Below, in pieces: positions 24,151 through 32,695 of a stretch of DNA of 64,000 bases (its first letter is position 1; each line of letters opens with the position of its first letter). Under the pieces are notes generated by a model. That model was not told the DNA's origin. It saw only the letters and a list, made by a program, of their open reading frames with translations, and made no database searches. The DNA lies in contig NZ_LT629703.1 of assembly GCF_900103365.1 (NCBI RefSeq), positions 3,844,001-3,908,000 of the forward strand. Direction: 5' to 3'. The DNA comes from Afipia sp. GAS231. GTDB taxonomy: Bacteria; Pseudomonadota; Alphaproteobacteria; Rhizobiales; Xanthobacteraceae. The translations under genes were made by a program, and so were the position numbers.

Positions 24151-26007
24151 TCAATACACTCGCGCCTTCGGCGGGATGTACTGCACGTCGTTCGTCATCG
24201 TGTAATCATGCACCGGGCGGTAATCGATCGCGGTCTTGCCGCCGTTGTCGATCCACGCCAGCGTGTGCTTCATCCAGTTCTTGTCGTCGCGGGCGGCGAA
24301 ATCCTCGCGGGCGTGGGCGCCGCGGCTTTCGGTGCGGTTGGCGGCCGAGTCCATCGTCACCACCGCCTGCACGATCAGATTGTCGAATTCGAGCGTCTCG
24401 ATCAGGTCCGAATTCCAGACCAGCGAACGGTCCGAGGTGCCGACGTCGCCGATACCGCCATGCACCTTGTGAATCAGGTTCTGGCCTTCGTGCAGGATGT
24501 CGCCGGTGCGGAACACCGCGCAGTTGGTCTGCATCACATGCTGCATGCCGTCGCGCAGCTTTGCGGTCGGCGTGCCGCCGGAGGCGTAGCGGTAATGATC
24601 GAGCCGGCCGAGCGCGAGATCGGCGGAGCCCGCCGGCAGTTCCGGCTGCTTGCCGTTCGGCGTCAGCTTTTCGGCCAGCCGCAGGGCTGCGGCGCGGCCG
24701 AACACGACGAGGTCGATCAGCGAGTTGGAGCCGAGGCGGTTGGCGCCGTGCACCGAGACGCAGGCGGCTTCGCCGATCGCCATCAGGCCGGGCACGATCG
24801 CGTTGTCGTCGCCGTTCTTCTTGGTCAGCACTTCGGCGTGGAAGTTGGTCGGGATGCCGCCCATGTTGTAGTGCACGGTCGGCACGATCGGGATCGGCTC
24901 GCGGGTGACGTCGACATTGGCGAAGATCTTCGCCGATTCGGAAATGCCGGGCAGCCGTTCGTGCAGCACCTTGGGATCGAGATGGTCGAGGTGCAGGAAG
25001 ATGTGATCCTTCTTCTTGCCGACGCCGCGGCCTTCGCGGATTTCGATCGTCATCGCACGCGAGACCACGTCGCGCGAGGCGAGGTCCTTGGCGGAAGGCG
25101 CATAGCGCTCCATGAAGCGCTCGCCCTCGGCATTGACGAGATAGCCGCCTTCGCCGCGCGCGCCCTCGGTGACCAGACAGCCCGAACCGTAGATGCCGGT
25201 CGGGTGGAACTGGATGAATTCCATGTCCTGCAGCGGCAGGCCGGCGCGCAGCGCCATGGCGCCGCCGTCGCCGGTGCAGGTATGCGCCGAGGTGCAGGAG
25301 GCATAGGCGCGGCCGTAGCCGCCGGTGGCCAGAATCGTGGTCTGGGCGCGGAAGCGATGCAGCGTGCCGTCGTCGAGCTTGAGCGCGATGACGCCGCGGC
25401 AGACGCCCTGGTCGTCCATGATCAGGTCGATGGCGAAGAACTCGATGTAGAATTCGGCCGCGTGGCGCAGCGCCTGGCCGTACATCGTGTGCAGCATGGC
25501 GTGGCCGGTGCGGTCGGCGGCGGCACAGGTGCGCTGCGCCTGGCCCTTGCCGTAGTCCAGCGTCATGCCGCCGAACGGGCGCTGGTAGATCTTGCCGTCC
25601 TCGGTGCGCGAGAACGGCACGCCCCAATGTTCGAGCTCGTAGACGGCGTCGGGCGCGTTGCGCACCATGTATTCGATCGCGTCCTGGTCGCCGAGCCAGT
25701 CCGACCCCTTGACGGTGTCGTACATGTGCCAGCGCCAGTCGTCCGGATGCATGTTGCCGAGCGAGGCCGAGATGCCGCCCTGGGCGGCGACGGTGTGCGA
25801 CCGGGTCGGGAACACCTTGGTGATGCAGGCGGTGCGCAAGCCCGCTTCGCTGCAGCCGACCACGGCGCGCAGGCCTGCGCCGCCGGCGCCGACGACCACG
25901 ACGTCGTAGGTGTGGTCTTCGATCGGATAGGCCTTGCCGTTGGTGGCGGGGCCGCTGCCGTTGCTGCCCTTGCCGTTAGCCTCGTTGGCCGAATCTTTAG
26001 AAGCCAT
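24151..26007 (-). CDS. sdhA: Succinate dehydrogenase flavoprotein subunit
   Basis: This 618-residue catalytic subunit oxidises succinate to fumarate with covalently bound FAD. The nucleotide-binding [16 protein letters not shown] motif and the His for FAD attachment in [11 protein letters not shown] lie in the first 100 residues. The catalytic region includes [20 protein letters not shown], and [11 protein letters not shown] lies nearby. The C-terminus shows [10 protein letters not shown], typical of SdhA. The first 26 residues are an Asn/Gly/Ser-rich leader peculiar to this group. It starts 3 bases after the sdhD stop codon, so translation is probably coupled. GGGAG precedes the ATG by 10 bases. 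Confidence 0.98.
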   Translation of the reverse strand: MASKDSANEANGKGSNGSGPATNGKAYPIEDHTYDVVVVGAGGAGLRAVVGCSEAGLRTACITKVFPTRSHTVAAQGGISASLGNMHPDDWRWHMYDTVKGSDWLGDQDAIEYMVRNAPDAVYELEHWGVPFSRTEDGKIYQRPFGGMTLDYGKGQAQRTCAAADRTGHAMLHTMYGQALRHAAEFYIEFFAIDLIMDDQGVCRGVIALKLDDGTLHRFRAQTTILATGGYGRAYASCTSAHTCTGDGGAMALRAGLPLQDMEFIQFHPTGIYGSGCLVTEGARGEGGYLVNAEGERFMERYAPSAKDLASRDVVSRAMTIEIREGRGVGKKKDHIFLHLDHLDPKVLHERLPGISESAKIFANVDVTREPIPIVPTVHYNMGGIPTNFHAEVLTKKNGDDNAIVPGLMAIGEAACVSVHGANRLGSNSLIDLVVFGRAAALRLAEKLTPNGKQPELPAGSADLALGRLDHYRYASGGTPTAKLRDGMQHVMQTNCAVFRTGDILHEGQNLIHKVHGGIGDVGTSDRSLVWNSDLIETLEFDNLIVQAVVTMDSAANRTESRGAHAREDFAARDDKNWMKHTLAWIDNGGKTAIDYRPVHDYTMTNDVQYIPPKARVY

Positions 26008-26010
26008 GGG

Positions 26011-26409
26011 TTAGACTCCCGATGACAATTTTAGAATGGCGTAGATCGAGGCCAGCGCCACCGCGAAACAGAAGAAGTTGTTGGCCATCACGCTGGCGAG
26101 CTTCAGTTTCTCACTGTGGATGTAGTCCTCGATCACGACCTGCATGCCGATCTTCATGTGCCAGGCGCTGGCGATGATGAACAGCAACAGGATGATCGCG
26201 ATCGGCAGCGAGCCGAGAATCTGTGCCGCACCCGCCTGGTTGCGGCCGATCAGCATCAGCACGACCACGATGACGGGCACGATCAGCAGCGTCATCGCTA
26301 CCGCCGTGAGGCGCTGGCGCCAGAAATCGGACGTGCCGGAATGCGAGGCGCCGAGGTTGCGAACGCGCCCCAGCGGCGTGCGCATCGAGGGAGATTTGGG
26401 CGCGGTCAT
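26011..26409 (-). CDS. sdhD: Succinate dehydrogenase membrane anchor subunit D
   Basis: This 132-residue protein has three transmembrane helices: AVAMTLLIVPVIVVVLMLIG, then ILGSLPIAIILLLFIIASAW, then NFFCFAVALASIYAILKL. HMKIGMQVVIEDYIHSEKLK between helices 2 and 3 is the family motif, with the His and Asp-Tyr near the quinone and haem b site. It anchors SdhAB to the membrane. Its ATG overlaps the sdhC stop by the ATGA arrangement, indicating coupled translation. A larger reading frame covering this region runs antiparallel to neighbouring frames and was rejected in favour of this start. Confidence 0.95.
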   Translation of the reverse strand: MTAPKSPSMRTPLGRVRNLGASHSGTSDFWRQRLTAVAMTLLIVPVIVVVLMLIGRNQAGAAQILGSLPIAIILLLFIIASAWHMKIGMQVVIEDYIHSEKLKLASVMANNFFCFAVALASIYAILKLSSGV

Positions 26410-26804
26410 CGGCCGCCTCCGATCGTGTAGGCGACGATCCAGACCAGTACCGTCAGCGAAATGCCGCCGATCGCAGCACCCCAGGTCAGGCCCTCGCGCT
26501 CGCTCGCCTTGAAGCCGTAGCCGAGGTCCCAGACGAAATGGCGCAGCCCCGAGAGCAGATGGTGCAGCAGCGCCCAAGTGTAGCCGAACACGATCAGCCG
26601 CCCGATGAAGCTGCCGGTAAAGGCCTGCACATGGGCGTAGGCGGTGGGGCCGGAGGCGGCGGCAATCAGCCACCAGGCCAATAGAAGCGTGCCGAAATAC
26701 AGCGCGATCCCGGTTGCCCGGTGAACGATGGACAGCGCCATCGTCAGGGTCCAGCGATAGGTCTGCATATGCGGGGAAAGCGGTCGTTCGATCCTGGCGG
26801 TCAT
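26406..26804 (-). CDS. sdhC: Succinate dehydrogenase cytochrome b556 subunit
   Basis: This 132-residue membrane protein has three helices. It shows the SdhC signatures RPLSPHMQTYRWTLTMALSI, then HRATGIALYFGTLLLAWW with the quinone-site Ser/Arg region, and HHLLSGLRHFVWDLG with the haem b His. It is the first gene of sdhCDAB, so its upstream region (26805-27110) should contain the operon promoter. That region is shared with the divergent TSUP permease. Gene order and lengths are typical for alphaproteobacteria. Confidence 0.95.
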   Translation of the reverse strand: MTARIERPLSPHMQTYRWTLTMALSIVHRATGIALYFGTLLLAWWLIAAASGPTAYAHVQAFTGSFIGRLIVFGYTWALLHHLLSGLRHFVWDLGYGFKASEREGLTWGAAIGGISLTVLVWIVAYTIGGGR

Positions 26805-27110
26805 CGGCGGCTTTGAAAGTTGGCGGGGCCACGGGATGGCCCATCGCGGATCGCGGTAGAGTAATTCTATTTACGTAGTCGAAACAGCGAGTGCAACGAC
26901 CAAAATCATCAATTCCGAACGATGGTTCATACCTATGGAGGAGGCCTGCAATTGCAGACGTTGACAAACACCCTTGGTGGTCCATGGCTAGGTCCGTTCT
27001 GGTATACCTGAAGCACGATTCATGAACGCGCGCGGCTCGTCGCGCGGGCCAAGAAACTGCAGGTCAAACTGCAGGTCAAACTTCAGGGGAAACGACAGGG
27101 GAAGCCACAG
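26805..27110. promoter_or_regulatory. Divergent upstream region of sdhC and the TSUP gene, 306 bases, with tandem repeats
   Basis: No gene is seen here. The half next to sdhC is relatively AT-rich (for example GTAATTCTATTTACGTAG around 26862-26880) and probably holds the sdh promoter. The half next to the permease has four tandem 12-base units at 27057-27104. Two are identical CTGCAGGTCAAA copies; the others are CTTCAGGGGAAA and CGACAGGGGAAG. The last unit overlaps the Shine-Dalgarno of the permease. Confidence 0.5.
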
Positions 27111-27974
27111 ATGGCCATCGCCGGGCTTAACGTCACCGAGCTTGTCGAACTGGCGCTGATGCTGGTCGGCGTCGGCGCGATATCGGGGTTTTTCGCCGGC
27201 GTGTTCGGGATCGGCGGCGGTGCGATCCTGGTGCCGGTGTTCTACGAATGCTTCCGGCTCGCCGGCGTGCCGCTGGAAGTACGGATGCCGCTCTGCATCG
27301 GCACCTCGCTCGCCATCATCATTCCGACCTCGCTCAGCTCGTTTCGCGCCCATTACGCCCGCGGCGCGGTCGACATGGAGATATTGAAGACCTGGCTGAT
27401 CCCGATCGTGATCGGCGTCATCGCCGGCGGGATCACCGCGCGTTACGCGCCGGAGCGGCTGTTCAAGATCGTGTTCGTCTGCGTGGCCTGGACCGCGGCG
27501 GCGCGGCTGATCCTCGGCCGCGCCAGCTGGAAGCTCGGCGACGAATTCCCATCGGGGCCGCTGATGAAAATCTATGGCTTCATCGTCGGGCTGCTCTCGA
27601 CCCTGATGGGGGTCGGCGGCGGGCTGTTCCTCAACTTGCTGATGACGTTCTATGGAAGGCCGATCCACCAAGCGGTCGCGACCTCGTCGGCGCTGGCGGT
27701 CCTGATCTCGATCCCCGGCGCGATCGGCTACGTCTATGCCGGCTGGCCGGCGGCAGCACATTATCCAGAGGTCACAGCGCTGCAATTTCCATTCGCACTC
27801 GGTTACGTCTCGCTGATCGGTGCGCTCTTGGTGATGCCGACCAGCCTGCTGGTCGCACCGCTCGGCGTCCGCGTCGCGCATGCGATGTCGAAGCGCACGC
27901 TCGAGGTGGCGTTCGGCAGCTACCTGTTCATCGTCGGCAGCCGTTTCGTGATAAGCTTGGCGTCCGGGCAGTAA
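27111..27974 (+). CDS. TSUP-family sulfite/sulfonate-type permease (TauE/SafE)
   Basis: This 287-residue integral membrane protein has about eight helices in two halves. Each half has the glycine-rich loop of the TauE/SafE family: GVFGIGGGAILVPVFYECF near residue 30, and LLSTLMGVGGGLFLNLLM near residue 165. These carriers move sulfite, sulfonates or small organosulfur or carboxylic anions across the inner membrane. The substrate cannot be told here. GGGGAAG precedes the ATG by 7 bases and lies in the last unit of a 12-base tandem repeat. It is divergent from sdhC and followed 20 bases later by the Coa1-like gene, probably in one transcript. Confidence 0.9.
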   Translation: MAIAGLNVTELVELALMLVGVGAISGFFAGVFGIGGGAILVPVFYECFRLAGVPLEVRMPLCIGTSLAIIIPTSLSSFRAHYARGAVDMEILKTWLIPIVIGVIAGGITARYAPERLFKIVFVCVAWTAAARLILGRASWKLGDEFPSGPLMKIYGFIVGLLSTLMGVGGGLFLNLLMTFYGRPIHQAVATSSALAVLISIPGAIGYVYAGWPAAAHYPEVTALQFPFALGYVSLIGALLVMPTSLLVAPLGVRVAHAMSKRTLEVAFGSYLFIVGSRFVISLASGQ

Positions 27975-27994
27975 TTTTCTCCGCGGGAGCCGAC

Positions 27995-28690
27995 ATGACC
28001 AGCACGCCTCCTCCCATCATGCCGGCGGCGATTCCGCCAGAACTCGACCGCTGGAATTGGGGCGCGTTTCTGCTGAACTGGATATGGGGCGTCGGCAACA
28101 ACACCTTCATCGCGTTGCTGTGCTTTGTTCCCGGCGTCGGCATCGTCATGGTCTTCGTGCTTGGCGCCAAAGGCAGCCGTTGGGCGTGGCGCAACGGGCG
28201 TTGGGACAGCATCGAGCACTTCAAACGGGTCCAGCGGCTGTGGGCGATCTGGGCCGTCGTGATCTACCTCGGAGCCATTGTGCTGGCCGGCGGGATCTTC
28301 GGCGGCGTGTTCTATGCGCTCCAGCATTCCGACGCTTACGAGCTTGGCGCCTCCACGCTCCAGACCAATGCCGATGCGGTTGCCGTGCTCGGGACGCCGA
28401 TCATAACCGGCTTTCCCATGGGCAAGATTTCAACCAACGGAGCGTCCGGACGCGCCCTTCTCAATTTTTCGGCGACCGGGCCGAAGGCCTCGGGACGGAT
28501 TTTCCTGGAAGCGATCAAACAGAACGGAGTTTGGTCGCTGAAAAATCTCCGGCTCAAGGTCGACGGCCGCGAGGATGCGATCGATCTTCTCAGGCAGTCG
28601 AGGGCGGAGCTAAGAAGTTTTCCGACGCTCTCCCCTCCGTCATTGCGAGGAGCAGCGCGACGAAGCAATCCATATTTTCGCGAGGGATAG
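27995..28690 (+). CDS. Coa1-like protein (cytochrome c oxidase assembly factor 1 family), C-terminus running into a repeat
   Basis: This protein of about 231 residues has a short proline-rich start (TPPPIMPAAIPPELDRWNWG). The second part is a membrane region around residues 20-105, with helices FIALLCFVPGVGIVMVFVLG and AIWAVVIYLGAIVLAGGIFG. A soluble Coa1-like domain (about 115-190) follows, containing DAVAVLGTPIITGFPMGKIS and GRALLNFSATGPKASG. Family members in mitochondria help assemble cytochrome oxidase. Bacterial roles are unproven. I chose the ATG at 27995, 20 bases after the TSUP stop. About the last 24 residues and the stop codon are encoded by a family A palindromic repeat (28636 on), so the native C-terminus may have been altered. 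Confidence 0.8.
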   Translation: MTSTPPPIMPAAIPPELDRWNWGAFLLNWIWGVGNNTFIALLCFVPGVGIVMVFVLGAKGSRWAWRNGRWDSIEHFKRVQRLWAIWAVVIYLGAIVLAGGIFGGVFYALQHSDAYELGASTLQTNADAVAVLGTPIITGFPMGKISTNGASGRALLNFSATGPKASGRIFLEAIKQNGVWSLKNLRLKVDGREDAIDLLRQSRAELRSFPTLSPPSLRGAARRSNPYFREG

Positions 28691-28724
28691 ATGGATTGCT
28701 TCGCTTCGCTCTGCCGGCGCCACT
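28636..28724. repeat. Palindromic repeat family A, copy overlapping a coding end
   Basis: The left arm (CCGTCATTGCGAGGAGC, then CGACGAAGCAATCCA) matches the copy at 19436. The right arm TGGATTGCTTCGCTTCGCTC lacks the outer CGCAATGACGG. The coding sequence of the Coa1-like gene reads through the left arm and ends inside the element. Confidence 0.8.
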
Positions 28725-28727
28725 TGG

Positions 28728-30242
28728 CTACTTCGCGTAAATCTTCGCGTAGGTATCCCGCAAGATATTCTTCTGCACCTTGCCCATGGCGTTGCGCGGC
28801 AGTTCGTCGACGACGAAGACGCGCTTCGGCATCTTGAATTTGGCGAGCCGGCCGTCGAGCGCCTTCAGCACGCCGGCCTCGGTGACGTCGGCATCCTTGG
28901 TGCAGACCAGCACCGCGGTGACGCCTTCGCCGAAATCGGCATGCGGCACGCCGATCACGGCGGATTCCACCACCCCCGGCATGGCGTCGATCTCGCTCTC
29001 GATTTCCTTCGGGTAGACGTTGAAGCCGCCGGAGATGACGAGATCCTTGCCGCGGCCGAGGATGTGGACATAGCCCTTGTCGTCGATCTTGCCGAGATCG
29101 CCGGTGATGAAGAAGCCGTCATCGCGGAATTCGGCTTTTGTCTTCTCCGGCATCCGCCAATAACCCTTGAAGACGTTCGGGCCCTTGACCTCGATCATGC
29201 CGATGGTGTCGCGCGCCAGCTCCTTGCCGGTCTCGGGATCGGTGACGCGCACGGAGACGCCGGGCAGGGGAAGGCCGACGGCGCCGGGGACGCGATCGCC
29301 GTCATAGGGGTTCGAGGTGTTCATGTTGGTTTCGGTCATGCCGTAGCGTTCGAGGATGGCAAAACCTGTTCGAGCCGACCATTCGCGATGGGTATCGGCC
29401 AGCAGCGGCGCCGAGCCTGAAATGAACAGCCGCATGTGCTTGGTCGTCTCTTTGGTCAGCGCCGGGCTCTGCAGCAGCCGCGTATAGAAGGTCGGCACGC
29501 CCATCAGCACGGTGGCCCGCGCCATCAGCTTGATGATCAGTTCGGGGTCGAGCTTCGGCAGGAAGATCATCGAGGCGCGCGCGAACAGCGTGACGTTGCT
29601 CGCCACGAACAGGCCGTGGGTGTGATAGATCGGCAGCGCGTGGATCAAAACGTCCTTGTCGGTGAAGCGCCAGTAGTCGACCAGGCCCAGGGAGTTCGAC
29701 GCCAGATTGTCATGCGTCAGCATCGCGCCCTTGGAGCGGCCGGTGGTGCCTGAGGTATAGAGGATTGCGGCGAGGTCATCGTCGGCGCGCGCGACGGTGG
29801 TGAAATCGGAAGACGCTTTCGCCGCGGCATCGGTCAGCGAACCCTTGCCGTCGGCGCCGAGCGTTTCGACCTTGGCGTTGACCTTGGCCGCGATCGCGCC
29901 GATGCCTTCGGCCTTCGAGGGATCGCACACCACCAGCGACGGTTCGGCATCGCCGATGAAGTAGTCGAGTTCGTTCAGCGTGTAGGCGGTGTTGAGCGGC
30001 AGGTACACCGCGCCCGCGCGCACGGTCGCGAGATAGAGCACCAGCGCCGGCACCGATTTTTCGGTTTGCGCCGCAACACGGTCGCCGGTCTTGACGCCGC
30101 GTGCAACCAGCACATTCGCCATCTGCCCGGCGCGGGCGATCAGGTCGCCGTAGCTGATTTTGGTGCCGTCAAGCATCTCGATCGCGAGCCGGTTCGGATT
30201 GTCTGACGTGTCGAACAGGCGAGAAAACAGGTTGGCGTTCAT
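28728..30242 (-). CDS. matB: Malonyl-CoA synthetase
   Basis: This 504-residue ANL-superfamily enzyme activates malonate with ATP and CoA to malonyl-CoA in the cytoplasm. The sequence closely follows the well-studied Rhodopseudomonas MatB as I remember it (MNANLFSRLFD at the start, GGVYLPLNTAYTLNELDYFI-like region). The P-loop is ILYTSGTTGRSKGAML, the adenine and Mg motif is YGMTETNMNTSNPYDG, and the hinge is GRGKDLVISGGFNVYPKEIE. The catalytic Lys that is acetylation-controlled in that enzyme lies in NAMGKVQKN. I chose ATG 30242 to match that N-terminus. It is divergent from an SDR gene. Confidence 0.92.
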   Translation of the reverse strand: MNANLFSRLFDTSDNPNRLAIEMLDGTKISYGDLIARAGQMANVLVARGVKTGDRVAAQTEKSVPALVLYLATVRAGAVYLPLNTAYTLNELDYFIGDAEPSLVVCDPSKAEGIGAIAAKVNAKVETLGADGKGSLTDAAAKASSDFTTVARADDDLAAILYTSGTTGRSKGAMLTHDNLASNSLGLVDYWRFTDKDVLIHALPIYHTHGLFVASNVTLFARASMIFLPKLDPELIIKLMARATVLMGVPTFYTRLLQSPALTKETTKHMRLFISGSAPLLADTHREWSARTGFAILERYGMTETNMNTSNPYDGDRVPGAVGLPLPGVSVRVTDPETGKELARDTIGMIEVKGPNVFKGYWRMPEKTKAEFRDDGFFITGDLGKIDDKGYVHILGRGKDLVISGGFNVYPKEIESEIDAMPGVVESAVIGVPHADFGEGVTAVLVCTKDADVTEAGVLKALDGRLAKFKMPKRVFVVDELPRNAMGKVQKNILRDTYAKIYAK

Positions 30243-30362
30243 GATGGTTTTCCGGGTCGCATTCATGCATCATTGCGGGGGGCGGGTGCGGTCCAGTAGG
30301 ACGCGGCAACCACATAATTCAATAGCAAAAACGCCCTTCACAAAGCAACGGAGACAGTTTGC

Positions 30363-31124
30363 ATGTCAAATAACGGGAAACGCGTGGCCTGGGTGACCGG
30401 CGGCGGCAGCGGGATCGGCGAGGCCGCGGCGGCAGCGCTGGCAGCGGATGGCTGGATCGTGGTGGTTTCGGGGCGCCGCAAGGACGCGCTGGAGCACGTG
30501 GTCGCTAACATCACCAAAAACGGCGGCAAGGCCGAGGCCATCGCGCTCGACGTCTCTGACAAGGACAGCGTCAACAAGGCCGCCGACCAGATCGTCGCCA
30601 AACATGCCCGGATCGACCTGTTGGTCAACAGCGCCGGGATCAACGTGCCGAAGCGAAGCTGGGCCGACATGGAACTGTCGGGCTGGGACAAGCTGGTCGA
30701 AATCAATCTCAACGGCGTGCTGTATTGCATGCACGCGGTGCTGCCGACCATGCGCAAGCAGAAGGACGGCTGCATCATCAACGTCGCGTCGTGGGCCGGC
30801 CGCCACGTCTCGAAGATGCCGGGTCCGGCCTACACCACGACCAAGCATGCGGTGCAGGCGCTGACCCATTCCTTCAACATGGACGAATGTGTCAACGGCC
30901 TGCGCGCCTGCTGCTTCTCGCCCGGCGAAGTCGCGACCCCGATTCTGAAACTGCGCCCCGTGGTGCCGTCGGAAGCCGAGCAGGCCAAGATGCTGCAGCC
31001 CGAGGATTGCGGCCGCACCATCGCCTTCGTCGCCAGCATGCCGCCGCGGGTGTGCATGAACGAGATCCTGATCAGCCCGACGCATAATCGCGGCTTCATT
31101 CAGACGCCGCATAATCGGGATTGA
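30363..31124 (+). CDS. Short-chain dehydrogenase/reductase
   Basis: This 253-residue classical SDR has the NAD(P)-binding motif VTGGGSGIGEAAA near residues 10-22. NSAGIN lies near residue 89, the catalytic Ser in NVASWAGRH, and the catalytic Tyr and Lys in AYTTTKHAV. The C-terminus lacks the usual VDGG strand and instead reads NEILISPTHNRGF, as in SDRs related to clavaldehyde-dehydrogenase/YdfG-like forms. It reduces or oxidises a carbonyl or alcohol, substrate unknown. GGAG lies about 10 bases before the ATG. It is divergent from matB with 120 bases between starts. A family C palindromic repeat begins 4 bases after its stop. Confidence 0.9.
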   Translation: MSNNGKRVAWVTGGGSGIGEAAAAALAADGWIVVVSGRRKDALEHVVANITKNGGKAEAIALDVSDKDSVNKAADQIVAKHARIDLLVNSAGINVPKRSWADMELSGWDKLVEINLNGVLYCMHAVLPTMRKQKDGCIINVASWAGRHVSKMPGPAYTTTKHAVQALTHSFNMDECVNGLRACCFSPGEVATPILKLRPVVPSEAEQAKMLQPEDCGRTIAFVASMPPRVCMNEILISPTHNRGFIQTPHNRD

Positions 31125-31128
31125 TGAT

Positions 31129-31242
31129 GTAGGGCGGATTAGCGCAGCGTAATCCGCCTTACCCTAATGTGTTGGCGGGTTACGCGGAGTTTATCATCGG
31201 GCGCGCATACGCGCGACCCGTTGGCTAACCCGCCCGCCCTAC
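31129..31242. repeat. Palindromic repeat, family C
   Basis: GTAGGGCGG at 31129-31137 pairs with CCGCCCTAC at 31234-31242, with GGATTAGCGCAGCGTAATCC as an internal palindrome. Similar elements lie at 32594-32686 and 50177-50261. It separates the SDR and M20 peptidase genes. Confidence 0.8.
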
Positions 31243-31261
31243 GCACTTTGAAAGGCTCACC

Positions 31262-32554
31262 ATGTTGCGTCTCGTCCGGTTCTCTCCGCATCTCTCCCTG
31301 GCTTGTATCGCCGCCTGCACCTTGGCGTTGTCGGCCGTGACCTCGTCGGCCGCGCCGATGGATCGCATCCACGAGCTGGCGCAGCAGGAACAAGCCCCGC
31401 TGCTCGACACGCTGCGCGACCTCGTGAATATCGAATCCGGCAGCAAGGATGCCGAGGGCCTGGCCCGGCTGGCGGCGTTGATCGGCGAACGCCTGACCCG
31501 GCTGGGCGGCAAGGTCGAGACCATCGAGCCGACCGACATCTACCGGATGGGCGACACGCCGCCCAAGCCGGGGGCCATGGTACACGCCGAATTCAAGGGG
31601 ACCGGCAGCAAGAAGGTCATGCTGATCGCCCACATGGACACCGTGTACCTGCGCGGCATGCTGAAAGACCAGCCCTTCCGCATCGACGGCGAGCGCGCCT
31701 ACGGCCTGGCCGTTGCCGACGACAAGCAGGGCGTTGCGCTCATCCTGCACACCGTGGCGATGCTGCAAACACTGAAGTTCGCGGATTACGGCACGCTGAC
31801 CGTGCTGATCAACGGCGATGAGGAGATCAGCTCACCGGGCTCGCGCAGCACCATCACCCGCATGGCGGCCGAACAGGACGCCGTGTTCTCCTACGAAGGC
31901 GGCGGAGAGGACGGCCGCCTGCGGCTTGCCACCAGCGGCGTCGGCGCGGCCTACCTCACGGTGGACGGCAAGGCCTCGCACGCCGGCTCGGCGCCGGACA
32001 AGGGCGTGAACGCGCTGGTCGAGCTGTCGCACCAGGTGCTGCAATTGAGCGATTTGTCGCGGCGCGACCAGGGCCTTTCGCTGAACTGGACGGTCTCGCA
32101 GGCCGGCACCAACCGCAACGTCATCCCGGCACAGGCCAGCGCCCAGGCGGACGCAAGGGCGTTGAAGGTGTCCGATTTCACCGAGTTGGAGGCCACGCTG
32201 CAGCAACGTGTGCAGACCCAGCGCCTCCCCGACGCCAAGGTGCAGCTCCGGTTCGAGATGCGCCGCCCGCCGCTGGAAGCCACGCCCGCGTCGCGCGGCC
32301 TGGCTGCCCACGGCGCTACCATCTACGAGGAACTGGGATTGCCGTTGAAGGTGGTCGACGTCGCCAGCGGCGGCGGCACCGACGCCGCGTTCGCCGCCCT
32401 CAAGACCGCAGCCCCCGTCATCGAGGGATTCGGCCTGAGCGGCTATGGTGCCCACTCGAACGATGCCGAATACGTGAAGCTGGAGACCATCGTGCCGCGC
32501 CTTTACCTCTCGGTGCGCATGATCATGGATGTGGCGCAGGACAAGGTGAAATAA
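31262..32554 (+). CDS. Secreted M20-family carboxypeptidase, glutamate carboxypeptidase (CPG2)-like
   Basis: This 430-residue protein has a signal peptide (about 1-31, cleaving near SSA-APMD), so it works in the periplasm. Zinc-site motifs of M20 peptidases are in place. LIAHMDTVY carries the first His and Asp, VADDKQGVAL has the bridging Asp, INGDEEISSPGSR has the catalytic and metal Glu pair, and GAHSNDAEYV holds the final His. GKASHAGSAPDKGVNAL belongs to the dimerisation lid domain. The overall pattern is like carboxypeptidase G2, which removes C-terminal glutamate from folates or peptides. The exact substrate is inference. AAAGG lies upstream of the ATG. Family C repeats flank the gene on both sides. 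Confidence 0.9.
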   Translation: MLRLVRFSPHLSLACIAACTLALSAVTSSAAPMDRIHELAQQEQAPLLDTLRDLVNIESGSKDAEGLARLAALIGERLTRLGGKVETIEPTDIYRMGDTPPKPGAMVHAEFKGTGSKKVMLIAHMDTVYLRGMLKDQPFRIDGERAYGLAVADDKQGVALILHTVAMLQTLKFADYGTLTVLINGDEEISSPGSRSTITRMAAEQDAVFSYEGGGEDGRLRLATSGVGAAYLTVDGKASHAGSAPDKGVNALVELSHQVLQLSDLSRRDQGLSLNWTVSQAGTNRNVIPAQASAQADARALKVSDFTELEATLQQRVQTQRLPDAKVQLRFEMRRPPLEATPASRGLAAHGATIYEELGLPLKVVDVASGGGTDAAFAALKTAAPVIEGFGLSGYGAHSNDAEYVKLETIVPRLYLSVRMIMDVAQDKVK

Positions 32555-32593
32555 GGCCGGTGGTGCCGGCGAACCGGGATTGATCTCGATGTC

Positions 32594-32686
32594 GTAGGGT
32601 GGGCAAAGCGCAAGCGTGTCCACCAACTTTATTGAACGCGAGTTGTTATGGTGGGCACGGCGCAAGTGCGCCTTTGCCCACCCTAC
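32594..32686. repeat. Palindromic repeat, family C
   Basis: GTAGGGTGGGCAAAG at 32594-32608 is the exact complement of CTTTGCCCACCCTAC at 32672-32686. It lies between convergent M20 peptidase and MFS genes and may act as a transcription barrier. Confidence 0.85.
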
Positions 32687-32695
32687 AATTTCACC

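Noticed and set aside
24208..26025. 605-codon forward frame opposite sdhA
   Set aside because: sdhA is unmistakable on the reverse strand; the forward product has no family features.
26410..26985. Fusing the sdhD frame upstream into a 324-residue protein
   Set aside because: sdhC occupies this region in another frame, and the ATGA overlap gives a natural sdhD start.
27057..27104. CRISPR or iteron origin
   Set aside because: Only four contiguous 12-base units with no spacers and no replication gene nearby.
27248..27994. Upstream extension of the Coa1-like protein
   Set aside because: It overlaps the TSUP gene completely in another frame and reads as Arg-rich shadow.
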